A stretch of 64,000 nucleotides of DNA. Origin: Megaleporinus macrocephalus. Taxonomy: Eukaryota; Chordata; Actinopteri; Characiformes; Anostomidae. Where the stretch lies: positions 4,925,289-4,989,288 of the forward strand of contig CM038719.1 in NCBI GenBank assembly GCA_021613375.1, written 5' to 3'. Below are positions 35,203 to 49,043 of this stretch, in pieces (positions within the stretch are counted from its first letter, which is position 1; every line of letters starts with the position of its first letter). The notes beneath the pieces are model-generated. The model had not been told where the DNA came from. It was given only the letters and a program-made list of their open reading frames with translations, and did not search any database. Position numbers and translations under genes: made by a program.

Positions 35203-36660
35203 ATGGACTAGTTCAGCGGTCACTAATAGACGGACCACGGTCCGGGTCCGGACCCAGACGTTGTCCAATGCGGACCCAAACAGTGTTTCGACTGTGTTTA
35301 TTTTAAGCGGAGGAATGTTTCTTGTCTGTACGGTATACAGGCGCAGTAAACTTACAGACCAATCACATGCGCTGAAAGATCACCAAACGCGCTCCTCAGC
35401 CAATCAGATCTGTGCAGATTCGGGTGTGGCGCGCACACAGGCGAGGTACGAAGCGGGAAACGACTTTTCAACCAGGGATGAACTGAGACATGTTTATTCT
35501 TCCCACAGGCGGCTTCAAACCAACATGTCTCATACGTTCTGAGACCAATTAAAAATAGTCACATATACATGGGCAGAGCCAAAACAGGGCTCGGGGAGGC
35601 ACTGGACCCCCCTGAAATCTGATTGGACCCCCCAGGTGCCACCTTAGATGACTGACGTCACGCAACCGCACGTCTTGTTAAAAAAAGAGCCCGTTGTATT
35701 TTGTAATCTGTAATACCTGCTGACTGCTAGGTCCCTCCTGTGATACAAAGGTCTCCCTATGTATCACAATTCTAAAGAGGAGGAGGAGGAGAGAGTCAAA
35801 CGCTGGGGAGAGATATCAGCAGGGAGAAGAACAGCAGCCTACTCGGTGATAAATGGTGAAATAGTCAAGGTGTACAGTTGTTTCGTTATGAGTCAGAGTG
35901 ACTGTTTGAAGTCACTGTTCTGGTCAGATAGTAGATCGTTTACTGTAGTTTAGCTTTGCTGATGTTACAGTGTGATATATTAGTTCACCCACGAGTATCA
36001 AGATAACATACGTTTCACTCTGGGTGTTTAAACTGGGCAGAATGTGTTGAGCTTGGACTCCGTGCTGGTCTTTCTTTCTCTTTCTGTTTCTCTAATGGCT
36101 GTAGAGGAGTGCTGTTCATGCTCTGTTGTGTGAAGGTTGTGTCTAACGTGTCATCTAGCTGAAAAGTTTGAATATTGAATTTATATCTATAGTGGTCTCT
36201 TTCCCCCGACTTCAGTTTGTGAGACAGTATCAGTGATGGATAGACTTACTGAAAATCTGTACTCGGGTACAAATACAATTACTTAAACTGAACTGAGCGT
36301 TAGGTAGCTTGGCCCTCAGTCAGACAGCAGTCTTAGTCTTGGTGCTGGCTTGATTGAGCTCTGCACTATGTTCATGTCAAGATGGCATCATTGATAGATT
36401 TTTTAAACAGACAGATTATGGGGTGTTTGTTTTTGTTTCTGCATGGCATGTGGTTTTACATTTATATGTTGTACATTTGGTACATTGTTAATAAACTGCA
36501 AATTTCATAGCAAATGCTTAAGATGTACTTTATGAAAACAGTATAACATTTACAGATTTTGACTGCAATATTCATTGGCGTCATCTGTGGACCCCCTACA
36601 ATAGCTTTGGCCACCCTTTGGCCACCCCAAAGATAAAAGTCTAGCTCCGCCACTGCACGT
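35203..36660. mobile_element. Cluster of DNA-transposon remnants
   Basis: Three dispersed-repeat styles follow one another: 'gaccacggtccgggtccgga' (35231 on), 'ggcagagccaaaacagggct' (35573 on, with a palindromic CRE TGACGTCA at 35653-35660), and an end reading 'agtctagctccgccactg' (about 36638-36655). They resemble termini of fish hAT-like elements, but I could not pair inverted repeats or find a transposase. Confidence 0.4.
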
Positions 36661-37859
36661 ATATCTCTTATGTGTGTAAGAATGGCCCTCACACCATTTC
36701 AGCCCAGGTTTAAAGTCCTGGCTGGACAACCAAGAGCTCACTTCTCTCACTGAACCAGAGAAAGTCTGAGAGAAGAACACAAAAGAGAGATAAACTGTTA
36801 AGATGTTAAATTGAGTTAACAAGAAGACGCAGATTTTATTTATATTTTCTCAGTTTTAAAAAAAAAAAAGCATTCTGTTTTTTTTTTAATACAGCCCTTG
36901 TGTTTACTTCAAGTGAGGGAAAAACATTTATTATTAGTTTATAAATAATTAATTCAGTTCTGCATTTAAATAGTAAATATACTGAAATCTACTGAAGGGT
37001 ATGTGTGATGTGTTGGTGTTTCAGTAGCTGATGGTATAAGATGCTGATACTAGACTACTTCAGTAAACAGGATACACCACTGAATCATAACACACGTTAG
37101 AGATGATGATGGTCCAGACCGGCCTGAGGAGATCTCCTCTAACTGGACCTTACTGACTCTAATTAAACACCCCTGGACTAGTTCTACGATCACTCTAAAC
37201 CCAAACAGTCAGCTGAAGACCTGGCCTTTATGGTAGCAGAGGGCTACAGTAGTAGTAATAATAAGAGGAAAACAGACTTCAGATCTGATGCTAGCTTTTA
37301 GCTTTGCTGCTTCATGAATGCACTTGTAAACGGACATGCCTGATTTTAGGGAGCTGTTGTTTTCTAAATGCTAAAGTGTGAGGAGACTGGTCGAGCAGCG
37401 TTCTAACTGAGCTGGCGTTTGTGATTTAATCATCTTTCCGCTGGTTGCTAATGAATGCAGCCATTAGCGCCGTGGTGTCGGTGTAGAAGGAAAGCTCTCA
37501 CACTAACACAGTGAGGGAGCAGCGCTGCTCAGCACTACTGAAGCTTCTAGAAAGAACAGTAGCACATATAACACATACCACACATTTTGAACCAAGAGAT
37601 ACTATTATTTACAAAATTAAACCTCTCTCGATAACTGAGGGTGACACCACACCTCACCTGTGCATGGCTGACCCACGGAGGTCAAGTAGGGTCCCTGGGG
37701 CGCAAAAAAATCAGGTTCTTCTGGCCCTGCACCAAAGACACTATCAGGGATGCTGCTTTTGAACGCTGGAGCTCTGAGTCCAACCACGCTTAAGCCACCA
37801 TGGTGCTCCGCTGGCAGGTCCTAGTGACTGGTGACCTAGTGACCTGAATCGGTGACAAG
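36661..37859. other. Intergenic sequence, no gene seen
   Basis: Includes a poly-A/poly-T hairpin at 36855-36890. Positions 37390-37480 contain homeodomain cores in unique sequence ('ggttgctaatgaatgcagcc'). No exon is supported. Confidence 0.45.
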
Positions 37860-38880
37860 GTGCTGGGACTGCTGGGATGTGCTACTCCTCTCCAGACTGC
37901 TGGGATGTGCTATTCCTCTCCAGACTGCTGGGATGTGCTATTCCTCTCCAGACAGCTGGGATGTGCTATTCCTCTCCAGACTGCTGGGATGTGCTATTCC
38001 TATCCAGACTGCTGGGATGAGCTATTCCTCTCCAGACTGCTAGGATGAGCTATTCCTCTCCAGACAGCTGGGATGTGCTATTCCTCTCCAGACTGCTGGG
38101 ATGTGCTACTCCTCTCCAGACTGCTAGGATGAGCTACTCCTCTCCAGACAGCTGGGATGTGCTATTCCTCTCCAGACTGCTGGGATGTGCTACTCCTCTC
38201 CAGACTGCTAGGATGAGCTACTCCTCTCCAGACAGCTGGGATGTGCTATTCCTATCCAGACTGCTGGGATGAGCTATTCCTCTCCAGACTGCTAGGATGA
38301 GCTACTCCTCTCCAGACAGCTGGGATGTGCTATTCCTCTCCAGACTGCTGGGATGAGCTACTCCTCTCCAGACTGCTGGGATGAGCTACTCCCCTCCAGA
38401 CTGCTGGGATGTGCTATTCCTCTCCAGACTGCTGGGATGAGCTACTCCTCTCCAGACTGTTAGGATGAGCTACTCCTCTCCAGACTGCTGGGATGAGCTA
38501 TTCCTCTCCAGACTGCTGGGATGAGCTACTCCTCTCCAGACTGTTAGGATGAGCTACTCCCCTCCAGACTGCTGGGATGAGCTATTCCTCTCCAGACTGC
38601 TGGGATGTGCTATTCCTCTCCAGACTGCTGGGATGAGCTACTCCTCTCCAGACTGCTGGGATGAGCTACTCCTCTCCAGACTGCTGGGATGAGCTATTCC
38701 TCTCCAGACTGCTGGGATGTGCTATTCCTCTCCAGACTGCTGGGATGAGCTACTCCTCTCCAGACTGCTGGGATGTGCTATTCCTCTCCAGACTGCTAGG
38801 ATTAGCTACTCCTCTCCAGACTGCTAGGATGAGTTACTCCTCTCCAGAGTGCTGGGCCGCGACATTTGTCTTCAGACTGC
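37860..38880. repeat. 28-bp minisatellite (about 36 copies)
   Basis: The unit is GCTGGGATGTGCTATTCCTC followed by 'tccagact', with alternating ATGTG/ATGAG, TATTC/TACTC and CTGCT/CAGCT variants that form local higher-order patterns. Confidence 0.97.
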
Positions 38881-40334
38881 TGAGGTAGTATATCCCACTT
38901 CTGACACCACTGTGGCATCAGCATATTATCAGCCTGTCATTGCAGTACATTTCTACTTCAGCATTTCTGAACACTGTAAATTTTATATAACTTTTATTAA
39001 ATATTATCTGACCAGATTTTGGAGAAGAGTATGGGAGCTGGACAGTGATGGCAGAACAACTACACAAACTGGAAGTAGCCAGAAATGAACAGAACATGGT
39101 TTTAACAGGGATGGACTGCGAAATGCTTCACAGACCGACTGGAACAAAACCTCATTCAGGTTCATCTGGCAAGTACTGAAGGATTTAAGAAGCTGAGCTC
39201 GAGCGGAGACAGTTTTCTGGCTCTGTCTGCGGCAGGTCAGTAGAATAGGTTTTTATATTGGGAATTCACTGGATGAGCGGCTTTTCTCACAAAATAAATG
39301 TTCAAAAATGATCCATCCCACAATTCCTCACTGCCGAGAAGACGCAGAACAAGCTACAACTAAATACATTTCAAGAAATGTCCGTCGTTAAACTCTGCTG
39401 AACTCAATGGTTGAGAACAGCCGCTCACACCCTGTTGCATAAGCATGTTATGGAAGACCCAGCAGGCCAGAAGTCCACCTTAATTCCCATCAGCAGAATA
39501 CAGGCACATCCAGAGCACTGGACCTACGAGGAGGCTGACCATTAGCAGCACACCTCACCCTGATAGAGACCCCAGACAAACCCCACATAACTAAACCCAC
39601 ATCGAGTCACACAATAGCAGCAGTCACACACCACATACCTTTACCTGACAAACAGAAACATCAACAGCGCCTCACATGATCCTCCTGGTGTGGCTCTCAG
39701 CACCTCCCAGGGTGCCCACCCCTGAACGGCGAGTGACCTCAATCTTCTCCTGGGGCCATGCCTCCACCGCAAAGCATCTTCCTATGCGTGCAAGACCTCC
39801 CCACCGCATCCTGCAACAGCTGCGCTCCACCTGGCCACATTCCTGCCACCACCTGCGTCATGGATCTGGCTTGTACGCACTGGGGCTCCCTTTTCGCCAC
39901 AGGTGATTGGCCCGAGCTGGACCATAGTTGGCTGGTTGCGGCAGAGATACCCATGATGGTGAATGTGATGAGAGGTCTGCTGTCCACACTGCACTTCACC
40001 CAGAGCCCAGGAGCATCTGCTTCCCCGCAAGCCCAAGCTTGTGCCACCGTCCAGCGTGGCACCATCTCTCTTTGCAATGCTGGCTCACCGACTGCTTTGC
40101 TATTGGCTACGGCTACATCCATTTCACTTTAACTGGTGCTGCAGTCAGCATAGCCGCACCTCACAAGCTTGAAGAGGCCCATGTCGGCCAGCAGGGGTCA
40201 CTACAATATGTTTCATTTTCGTTTTTCATAGCTATTTATATGTTAAAGGAAATATTTACTGTTATTATTTATTTTAAATGCATCCCTATAGTTTCCTTCA
40301 TCATGTTTACATATCTGGATTCTCCAAAAGAAGC
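38881..40334. other. Intergenic sequence with a GC-rich segment
   Basis: Positions 39660-40130 are GC-rich, with overlapping frames of 84-155 codons on both strands. None shows a recognisable domain. The mixture of open frames suggests base composition or a decayed retroelement rather than a gene. Confidence 0.4.
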
Positions 40335-40924
40335 TGTCCAAAGAAAAACATGTATGTCTATTTTAAACACGACAGATGCCGTTTACATTGAGTGAACATT
40401 TCATGATGAATAGACCAGTAGTGAACCGTGACCCTTAAGCCCCCCAAACCCCCCAGTTTGGGGGCGGGACATGGGCCGAACGCTATCGGCTGATGGAACC
40501 TGGTTTTGTGACTGACTGCAACATCTGTAGCGGTAATGCTAGCTTCGGCTTCCATCGTGACTCAGCAAACTAGCTAGCGGTGGTAGCCTAGCTCTAGCTA
40601 GCGTCGCAACAGCGGGCGGATATGATCATACGGTTAAGCCCGCCCACTTAGAGGGAAGATATGATTGGTCAGTTTTACTGTCATTTGAAATTGGTATGGC
40701 ACTGAATTATAACTGCCTGACCCCCTCTGTACATGAACAACGGGACCACCAATCACCAATGTTCTGCGGAGGCATCACAGTCCTTATAGGGGGAGACACA
40801 CTCACAGGCTTCCACTTAACCCCTCACACTCCAACACAGATTGTTTGGACACGTTCGAATATTTTTTTTTTTAAATATTTGCCTATATTTTTGTAATTGT
40901 TTAGATGTGATTGTCACACTGTAA

Positions 40925-40980
<56 letters not shown>

Positions 40981-41130
40981 GTGTGTGTGTTAAAAATATT
41001 TTAGGCCGTCTGAGAGGGCGTAGAGGGCCATGATAGTTCTCCACCGGAATAGACCAATAAAAATGCTTTGGTTCCATTAACTTACATTAAAGGTATAGAC
41101 TGTTTTTGGCCAAAGTTACCATCTTTGGAT
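40335..41130 (+). mobile_element. MITE family 1 copy split by a later insertion
   Basis: The left half, 40335-40415, runs from CTGTCCAAAGAAAAACATGT to 'gatgaatagac'. The right half resumes at about 41047 with 'gaatagaccaataaaaatgc' and continues into the family's usual sequence. The intervening DNA is a separate element. Confidence 0.8.
40416..41046 (+). mobile_element. hAT-like non-autonomous transposon inserted in the MITE
   Basis: About 631 bases, flanked on both sides by GAATAGAC (40408-40415 and 41047-41054), an 8-bp target duplication. The left end is CAGTAGTGAACCGTG. The right end in reverse complement is CGGTGGAGAACTATC, giving imperfect inverted termini. An 8-bp duplication with CAG-type ends fits the hAT superfamily. 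It contains a (TA)n run (40925-40978) and no transposase. Confidence 0.65.
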
Positions 41131-41468
41131 CACTTTTATAATAATCACTAGTTTAGTGTTAGTATTTTATCAAGCCTTATCCTGTTCTATGCTGTTCTAA
41201 GTCTCTGTAAATGTTCATCTATAAATTTCACTTTCATGACGAATGAATATCAGCCCACATATTGGTTACCCGTCTCCTTGTCTACTAATAGTCTGTGTCA
41301 ATATAAAATATATTCCCTCAATAACATTTGGCCTTCAGGTTACTTATGTTGTTAATTGCGTTGCAGTATATTGTATTTAATGTAATATTGTAACCTGAAA
41401 TATCTTAAGCTTATCATTCAGGTATGTGACTCAGACCAAACCATTGTTTTCTAATCCATTTACCTTAC
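41131..41468. other. A/T-rich intergenic sequence
   Basis: No gene or repeat recognised. Confidence 0.4.
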
Positions 41469-41711
41469 AAGCACAGCTGCCCTCTCTTGGCCCTCATCTT
41501 CCATTCTCTGGCCCGCTGGCGTGACTGCGCCTCCATCTGATCGAAACTGACAGAACCAGCCACCTGTGGCCCGTTCAGTTTCATCTTAGCAAGTCCAGAG
41601 TCATCATACGACCTAAAGCATCCATCTGCCAAGCGGATCCAGTGACCCATAAACTGGGGGTCAAGTTCTTCTCTCATCATCTCTACGCAGAAGAACCAGA
41701 ACTCGCCTGTG
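41469..41711 (-). CDS. Candidate exon or coding fragment of unknown identity
   Basis: On the minus strand an acceptor-like 'atttctcag' ends at 41712, and a donor-like 'gtaaggta' starts at 41468. The 243 bases between are open throughout and encode a peptide with TGEFWFFCVEMMREELD early, MGHWIRLADGCFRSYDDSG in the middle and QSRQRAREWKMRAKRG near the end. The composition is protein-like and unlike the low-complexity frames around it. If the donor is not used, a stop follows immediately. I do not recognise the family. It may be an exon of a neighbouring gene or a piece of a transposon protein. The flanking 56-bp array on one side and a MITE on the other offer no second exon. Confidence 0.3.
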
Positions 41712-41824
41712 CTGAGAAATCTTCTAAACCTTCAGTTACCTTTAGCTGTATGTGTATAGCACTTTCTACAGGTACAGGTATTGATGTTTTCTCAAAACAG
41801 GTTTCCAGAAATATCATCTTCAAA

Positions 41825-42740
41825 TAGCATGAGGAAGAACAACTGAAAGGAACCAATACTCTAACGGAGAACCTCTAAGAGAATATTAAAGAACAACTGA
41901 GAGGAAGCCAGACTCAAATGGAGATCCTCTCTAAGAGAATTATGAAGAATCCCTGACAGGACCTGAGATGCAAATGGAGAAGCTCTGTAGGAGAATGATA
42001 AAGAACCAGAGGAACCAAGACTGAGAAGGAGAACCTACATAAAAGCACAAGGAAGAATACCTAAAAAAAGCCATGACCCAGAAGGAGTAACTCCCTAAGA
42101 GAATAATGAAGAACGACTGAGAGGAACCGATACTCAAAATGAGAACTTTCCAAAGAGAATGAGATAGAACTACTAAGAGGTATGGAGACTCAAATGGAGA
42201 ACCTCTCTAAGAGAATGATGAAGAACCATTGAGAAGATTGAGAAGAATAGAGACTCAAATGGAGAACCTCTGTAGAATGATGTTGGAACTAACATGAATG
42301 AGAGGAACTAACACTCAAATGGAGAACCCCTCTAAGAGAGTGATAAAGAACCACTAAGAGGAACCAAGACTGAAAAGGAGAACCTACGTAGGAGCACAAG
42401 GAAGAACCACTGAGAGAAGCCACGTCCCAGAAGGAGTAACTTCCTAAGAGAATGATGAAGAACCACTGAGACTCAAAATGAGAACTTCCCAAAGAGCATG
42501 AGAAAGAACCACTGAGAGGTATGGACACTCAAATGGTGAACCTCTCTAAGAGAATGACCACTAGGATAACCAAGACTTGAAATGAGAATCACCCAAAAAG
42601 CATGATGAAGAACCAGAGAAAGGAATCAAGACTCAAAAGGAGAACCTACATAGAGCCCAAGGAACAACCAGTGAGAGCAAACAATAACCCAGAAGAAGTA
42701 GCTCCCTAGGAGAAAGTGGAAGAACCTCTGAGAAAAAACA
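41825..42740 (+). repeat. Degenerate minisatellite of about 56 bp
   Basis: Units combine 'atggagaacctctctaagag', 'aatgatgaagaaccactgag' and 'aggaaccaagactcaaa', with many indels. One more unit appears at 43360-43402 beyond an interrupting segment, so the array was once continuous. Confidence 0.88.
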
Positions 42741-43067
42741 CTTTAAGTGCTTTACTGGAGGTCATGCCAAACCAGTGGAGCTCCAGGGCAGTAATTTGCC
42801 CTCACCACAACTTACGCACAGAACACCAATTAACGGCTTACTCAGCAGCGGATAGCATAGCCTTTTCAATTATCGCTCCAGAGAGGAGACTGGAGGTGAA
42901 GGCCTGTCTGGCAGACGGTCGGCCCTCACCGGTCAATCAGTTCCTGAATGACACAGTCATAGTTTAGCCCCGAATCTAATCTCCACTGATCTCTACATCT
43001 AATGTAGCTGACCAGCTAAAACATGCGTGCTTCTTTAGTTTAGCACTGGAGCTACGAGACTCATTCA
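42741..43067. other. Unique segment interrupting the 56-bp array
   Basis: No gene seen. An 83-codon frame (42716-42967) has no recognisable content. Confidence 0.4.
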
Positions 43068-43360
43068 GAGTGGGTTTGGAGTGAAATGTTCGTGAGAAGC
43101 TTACTGATTCAGAACTGGTCACAGTGGTGGTAAATGGAACCAGACGTCCACCCCTAAAAGCTCCCTCCCAGAAAGTTGTTACAATAAATGATTATAAGTA
43201 CACTGCCTGATGTCTGAAACACTGTTTATGATAGTTTAGAGAAGGTTGTGTTCTTAAATTCCATTCATGGTGGAGGGATACATGCAGGACGCTGTGAGAC
43301 AAAATAATCCCCAAAGAAAAAGTATTATTATTTCAGGTTTTCCAGATTTTACCATTAATG
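43068..43360 (-). mobile_element. MITE family 2, copy 3
   Basis: Reverse-complement copy of 5620-5915, from 'gagtgggtttggagtgaaat' to 'ccagattttaccattaatg'. It adjoins the 56-bp array remnant. Confidence 0.7.
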
Positions 43361-43449
43361 ATGAAGAAACACAGCCTCAAAAGTAGAACCTACATAAGAC
43401 ATGCGGAGGTTCACTCATACATCAAATGCATATATTTGTGTTGTACACA

Positions 43450-46400
43450 TGGTACCCATCACCACCACTGTAAACATCACCACCACTGTAAACACCATCA
43501 CCACCACTGTAAACATCACCACCACCACTGTAAACACCATCACCACCACTGTAAACATCACCACCACTGTAAACACCATCACCACCACTGTAAACATCAC
43601 CACCACCACTGTAAACACCATCACCACCAGTGTAAACATCATCAACACCACTGTAAACACCATCACCACCAGTGTAAACATCATCACCACTGTAAACACC
43701 ATCACCACCAGTGTAAACATCACCACCACTGTAAACATCACCACCACTGTAAACACCATCACCACCACTGTAAACATCACCACCACTGTAAACACCATCA
43801 CCACCACTGTAAACATCACCACCACCACCACTGTAAACACCATCACCACCAGTGTAAACATCATCACCACTGTAAACATCACCATCACTGTAAACATCAC
43901 CACAACTGTAAACATCACCACCACTGTAAACATCACCACAACTGTAAACACCATCACCACTGTAAACATCACCACAACTGTAAACACCATCACCGACACT
44001 GTAAACATCACCACCACCACTGCAAACACCGTCACCACCACTGTAAACACCATCACCACCACCACTGTAAACATCACCATCACTGTAAACATCACCACCA
44101 CTGTAAACATCACCACAACTGTAAACACCATCACCACTGTAAACATCACCACAACTGTAAACACCATTACCAACACTGTAAACATCACCACCACCACTGT
44201 AAACACCGTCACCACCACTGTAAACACCATCACCACCACCACTGTAAACATCACCACAACTGTAAACACCATCACCAACACTGTAAACATCATCACCACC
44301 ACTGTAAACAACATCACCACCACTGTAAACATCACCACCACAGTAAACACTATCACCAACACTGTAAACATCACCACCACCACTGTAAACACCATCACCA
44401 ACACAGTAAACATCACCACCACCACTGTAAACACCACCACCACCACTGTAAACACCATCACCAACACAGTAAACATCACCACCACCACTGTAAACATCAC
44501 CTCCACCACTGTAAACACCATCACCGCCACTGTAAACACCATCACCAACACTGTAAACATCACCAACACCACTGTAAACACCATCACCACCACTGTAAAC
44601 ACCACCACCACCACTGTAAACACCATCACCACCACCGTAAACATCACCACCACTGTAAACACTATCACCACCACTGTAAACATGACCATCACTGTAAACA
44701 ACACCACCACCATCACCACTGTAAACACCATCACCACTGTAAACACCATCACCACCACTGTAAACACCATCACCAACACTGTAAACATCACCACCACCAC
44801 CACTGTAAACACTATCACCACTGTAAACACCACCACCACCACCACTGTAAACACTATCACCACCACTGTAAACATCATCATCACCACTGTAAACACCATC
44901 ACCACCACTGTAAACACCATCACCACCACTGTAAACATCATCATCACCACTGTAAACATCATCATCACCACTGTAAACACCATCACCACCACTGTAAACA
45001 CCACCGCCACCACTGTAAACACTATCACCACCACTGTAAACACCATCACCACCACTGTAAACATCATCACCACTGTAAACATCACCACAACTGTAAACAT
45101 CACCACCACTGTAAACATCACCACAACTGTAAACACCATCACCACTGTAAACATCACCACAACTGTAAACACCATCACCGACACTGTAAACATCACCACC
45201 ACCACTGCAAACACCATCACCACCACCACTGTAAACATCACCACCACAGTAAACACTATCACCAACACAGTAAACATCATCATCACCACTGTAAACACCA
45301 TCACCACCACTGTAAACACCATCACCACCACTGTAAACATCATCATCACCACTGTAAACATCATCATCACCACTGTAAACACCATCACCACCACTGTAAA
45401 CACCACCGCCACCACTGTAAACACTATCACCACCACTGTAAACACCATCACCACCACTGTAAACATCATCACCACTGTAAACATCACCACAACTGTAAAC
45501 ATCACCACCACTGTAAACATCACCACAACTGTAAACACCATCACCACTGTAAACATCACCACAACTGTAAACACCATCACCGACACTGTAAACATCACCA
45601 CCACCACTGCAAACACCGTCACCACCACTGTAAACACCATCACCACCACCACTGTAAACATCACCATCACTGTAAACATCACCACCACTGTAAACATCAC
45701 CACAACTGTAAACACCATCACCACTGTAAACATCACCACAACTGTAAACACCATTACCAACACTGTAAACATCACCACCACCACTGTAAACACCGTCACC
45801 ACCACTGTAAACACCATCACCACCACCACTGTAAACATCACCACCACAGTAAACACTATCACCAACACAGTAAACATCACCACCACCACCACTGTAAACA
45901 CCATCACCAACACAGTAAACATCACCACCACCACTGTAAACATCACCTCCACCACTGTAAACACCATCACCGCCACTGTAAACACCATCACCACCACCGT
46001 AAATATCACCACCACTGTAAACACTATCACCACCACTGTAAACATGACCATCACTGTAAACACCACCACCACCATCACCACTGTAAACACCATCACCACT
46101 GTAAACACCATCACCACCACTGTAAACACCATCACCACTGTAAACACCACCACCACCACCACTGTAAACACTATCACCACCACTGTAAACATCATCATCA
46201 CCACTGTAAACACCATCACCACCACTGTAAACACCATCACCACCACTGTAAACATCATCATCACCACTGTAAACATCATCATCACCACTGTAAACACCAT
46301 CACCACCACTGTAAACACCACCGCTACCACTGTAAACACTATCACCACCACTGTAAACACCATCACCACCACTGTAAACATCATCACCACTGTAAACATC

Positions 46401-49043
46401 ACCACAACTGTAAACATCACCACCACTGTAAACATCACCACAACTGTAAACACCATCACCACTGTAAACATCACCACAACTGTAAACACCATCACCGACA
46501 CTGTAAACATCACCACCACCACTGCAAACACCATCACCACCACCACTGTAAACATCACCACCACAGTAAACACTATCACCAACACAGTAAACATCATCAT
46601 CACCACTGTAAACACCATCACCACCACTGTAAACACCATCACCACCACTGTAAACATCATCATCACCACTGTAAACATCATCATCACCACTGTAAACACC
46701 ATCACCACCACTGTAAACACCACCGCCACCACTGTAAACACTATCACCACCACTGTAAACACCATCACCACCACTGTAAACATCACCACAACTGTAAACA
46801 TCACCACCACTGTAAACATCACCACAACTGTAAACACCATCACCACTGTAAACGTCACCACAACTGTAAACACCATCACCGACACTGTAAACATCACCAC
46901 CACCACTGCAAACACCGTCACCACCACTGTAAACACCATCACCACCACCACTGTAAACATCACCATCACTGTAAACATCACCACCACTGTAAACATCACC
47001 ACAACTGTAAACACCATCACCACTGTAAACATCACCACAACTGTAAACACCATTACCAACACTGTAAACATCACCACCACCACTGTAAACACCGTCACCA
47101 CCACTGTAAACACCATCACCACCACCACTGTAAACATCACCACCACAGTAAACACTATCACCAACACAGTAAACATCACCACCACCACCACTGTAAACAC
47201 CATCACCAACACAGTAAACATCACCACCACCACTGTAAACATCACCTCCACCACTGTAAACACCATCACCGCCACTGTAAACACCATCACCAACACTGTA
47301 AACATCACCAACACCACTGTAAACACCATCACCACCACTGTAAACACCACCACCACCACTGTAAACACCATCACCACCACCGTAAACATCACCACCACTG
47401 TAAACACTATCACCACCACTGTAAACATGACCATCACTGTAAACACCACCACCACCATCACCACTGTAAACACCATCACCACTGTAAACACCATCACCAC
47501 CACTGTAAACACCATCACCAACACTGTAAACATCACCACCACCACCACTGTAAACACTATCACCACTGTAAACACCACCACCACCACCACCACTGTAAAC
47601 ACTATCACCACCACTGTAAACATCATCATCACCACTGTAAACACCATCACCACCACTGTAAACACCATCACCACCACTGTAAACATCATCATCACCACTG
47701 TAAACATCATCATCACCACTGTAAACACCATCACCACCACTGTAAACACCACCGCCACCACTGTAAACACTATCACCACCACTGTAAACACCATCACCAC
47801 CACTGTAAACACCATCACCACTGTAAACATCACCACAACTGTAAACACCATTACCAACACTGTAAACATCACCACCACCACTGTAAACACCGTCACCACC
47901 ACTGTAAACACCATCACCACCACCACTGTAAACATCACCACCACAGTAAACACTATCACCAACACAGTAAACATCACCACCACCACCACTGTAAACACCA
48001 TCACCAACACAGTAAACATCACCACCACCACTGTAAACATCACCTCCACCACTGTAAACACCATCACCGCCACTGTAAACACCATCACCAACACTGTAAA
48101 CATCACCAACACCACTGTAAACACCATCACCACCACTGTAAACACCACCACCACCACTGTAAACACCATCACCACCACCGTAAACATCACCACCACTGTA
48201 AACACTATCACCACCACTGTAAACATGACCATCACTGTAAACACCACCACCACCATCACCACTGTAAACACCATCACCATCACTGTAAACACCATCACCA
48301 ACACTGTAAACATCACCACCACCACCACTGTAAACACCATCACCAACACAGTAAACATCACCACCACCACTGTAAACACCACCACCACCACTGTAAACAC
48401 CATCACCAACACAGTAAACATCACCACCACCACTGTAAACATCACCTCCACCACTGTAAACACCATCACCGCCACTGTAAACACCATCACCAACACTGTA
48501 AACATCACTAACACCACTGTAAACACCATCACCACCACCACTGTACACACCATCACCACCACTGTAAACACTATCACCACTGTAAACACCACCACCACCA
48601 CCACTGTAAACACTATCACCACCACTGTAAACATCATCACCACTGTAAACACCATCACCACCACTGTAAACACCATCACCACCACTGTAAACACCATCAC
48701 CACCACCACTGTAAACATCATCATCACCACTGTAAACATCATCATCACCACTGTAAACACCATCACCACCACTGTAAACACCACCGCCACCACTGTAAAC
48801 ACTATCACCACCACTGTAAACACCATCACCACCACTGTAAACACCACCACCACCACTGTAAACACCACCACTGTAAACACCATCACCACCACTGTAAACA
48901 CCACCACCACCACCACTGTAAACACCACCACTGTAAACACTATCACCACCACTGTAAACACCATCACCACCACTGTAAACACCACCACCACCACTGTAAA
49001 CACCACCACTGTAAACACCATCACCACCACTGTAAACACCATT
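43450..49043. repeat. 5.6-kb array of about 21-bp GTAAACA units (250 or more copies)
   Basis: The basic unit is ACCATCACCACCACTGTAAA plus C, in 18, 21 and 24-bp versions that differ by whole triplets. Because every length is a multiple of three and no stop occurs, four frames stay open for 1700-1880 codons (His-rich HHHCKH, TITTTVN, VVVMVFT, GGDGVYS). None should be called a gene. The rare variant 'aacaccaccgccaccactgt' (with one CGCTACC version) recurs at about 45000, 45407, 46320, 46727, 47751 and 48782, exposing nested units of about 407, 913 and 1320 bp. Confidence 0.98.

Noticed and set aside
39660..40395. Overlapping GC-rich frames as a gene
   Set aside because: Frames are open on both strands, no domain or splice pattern was recognised, and the flanks look like transposon debris. 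A retroelement relic cannot be excluded.
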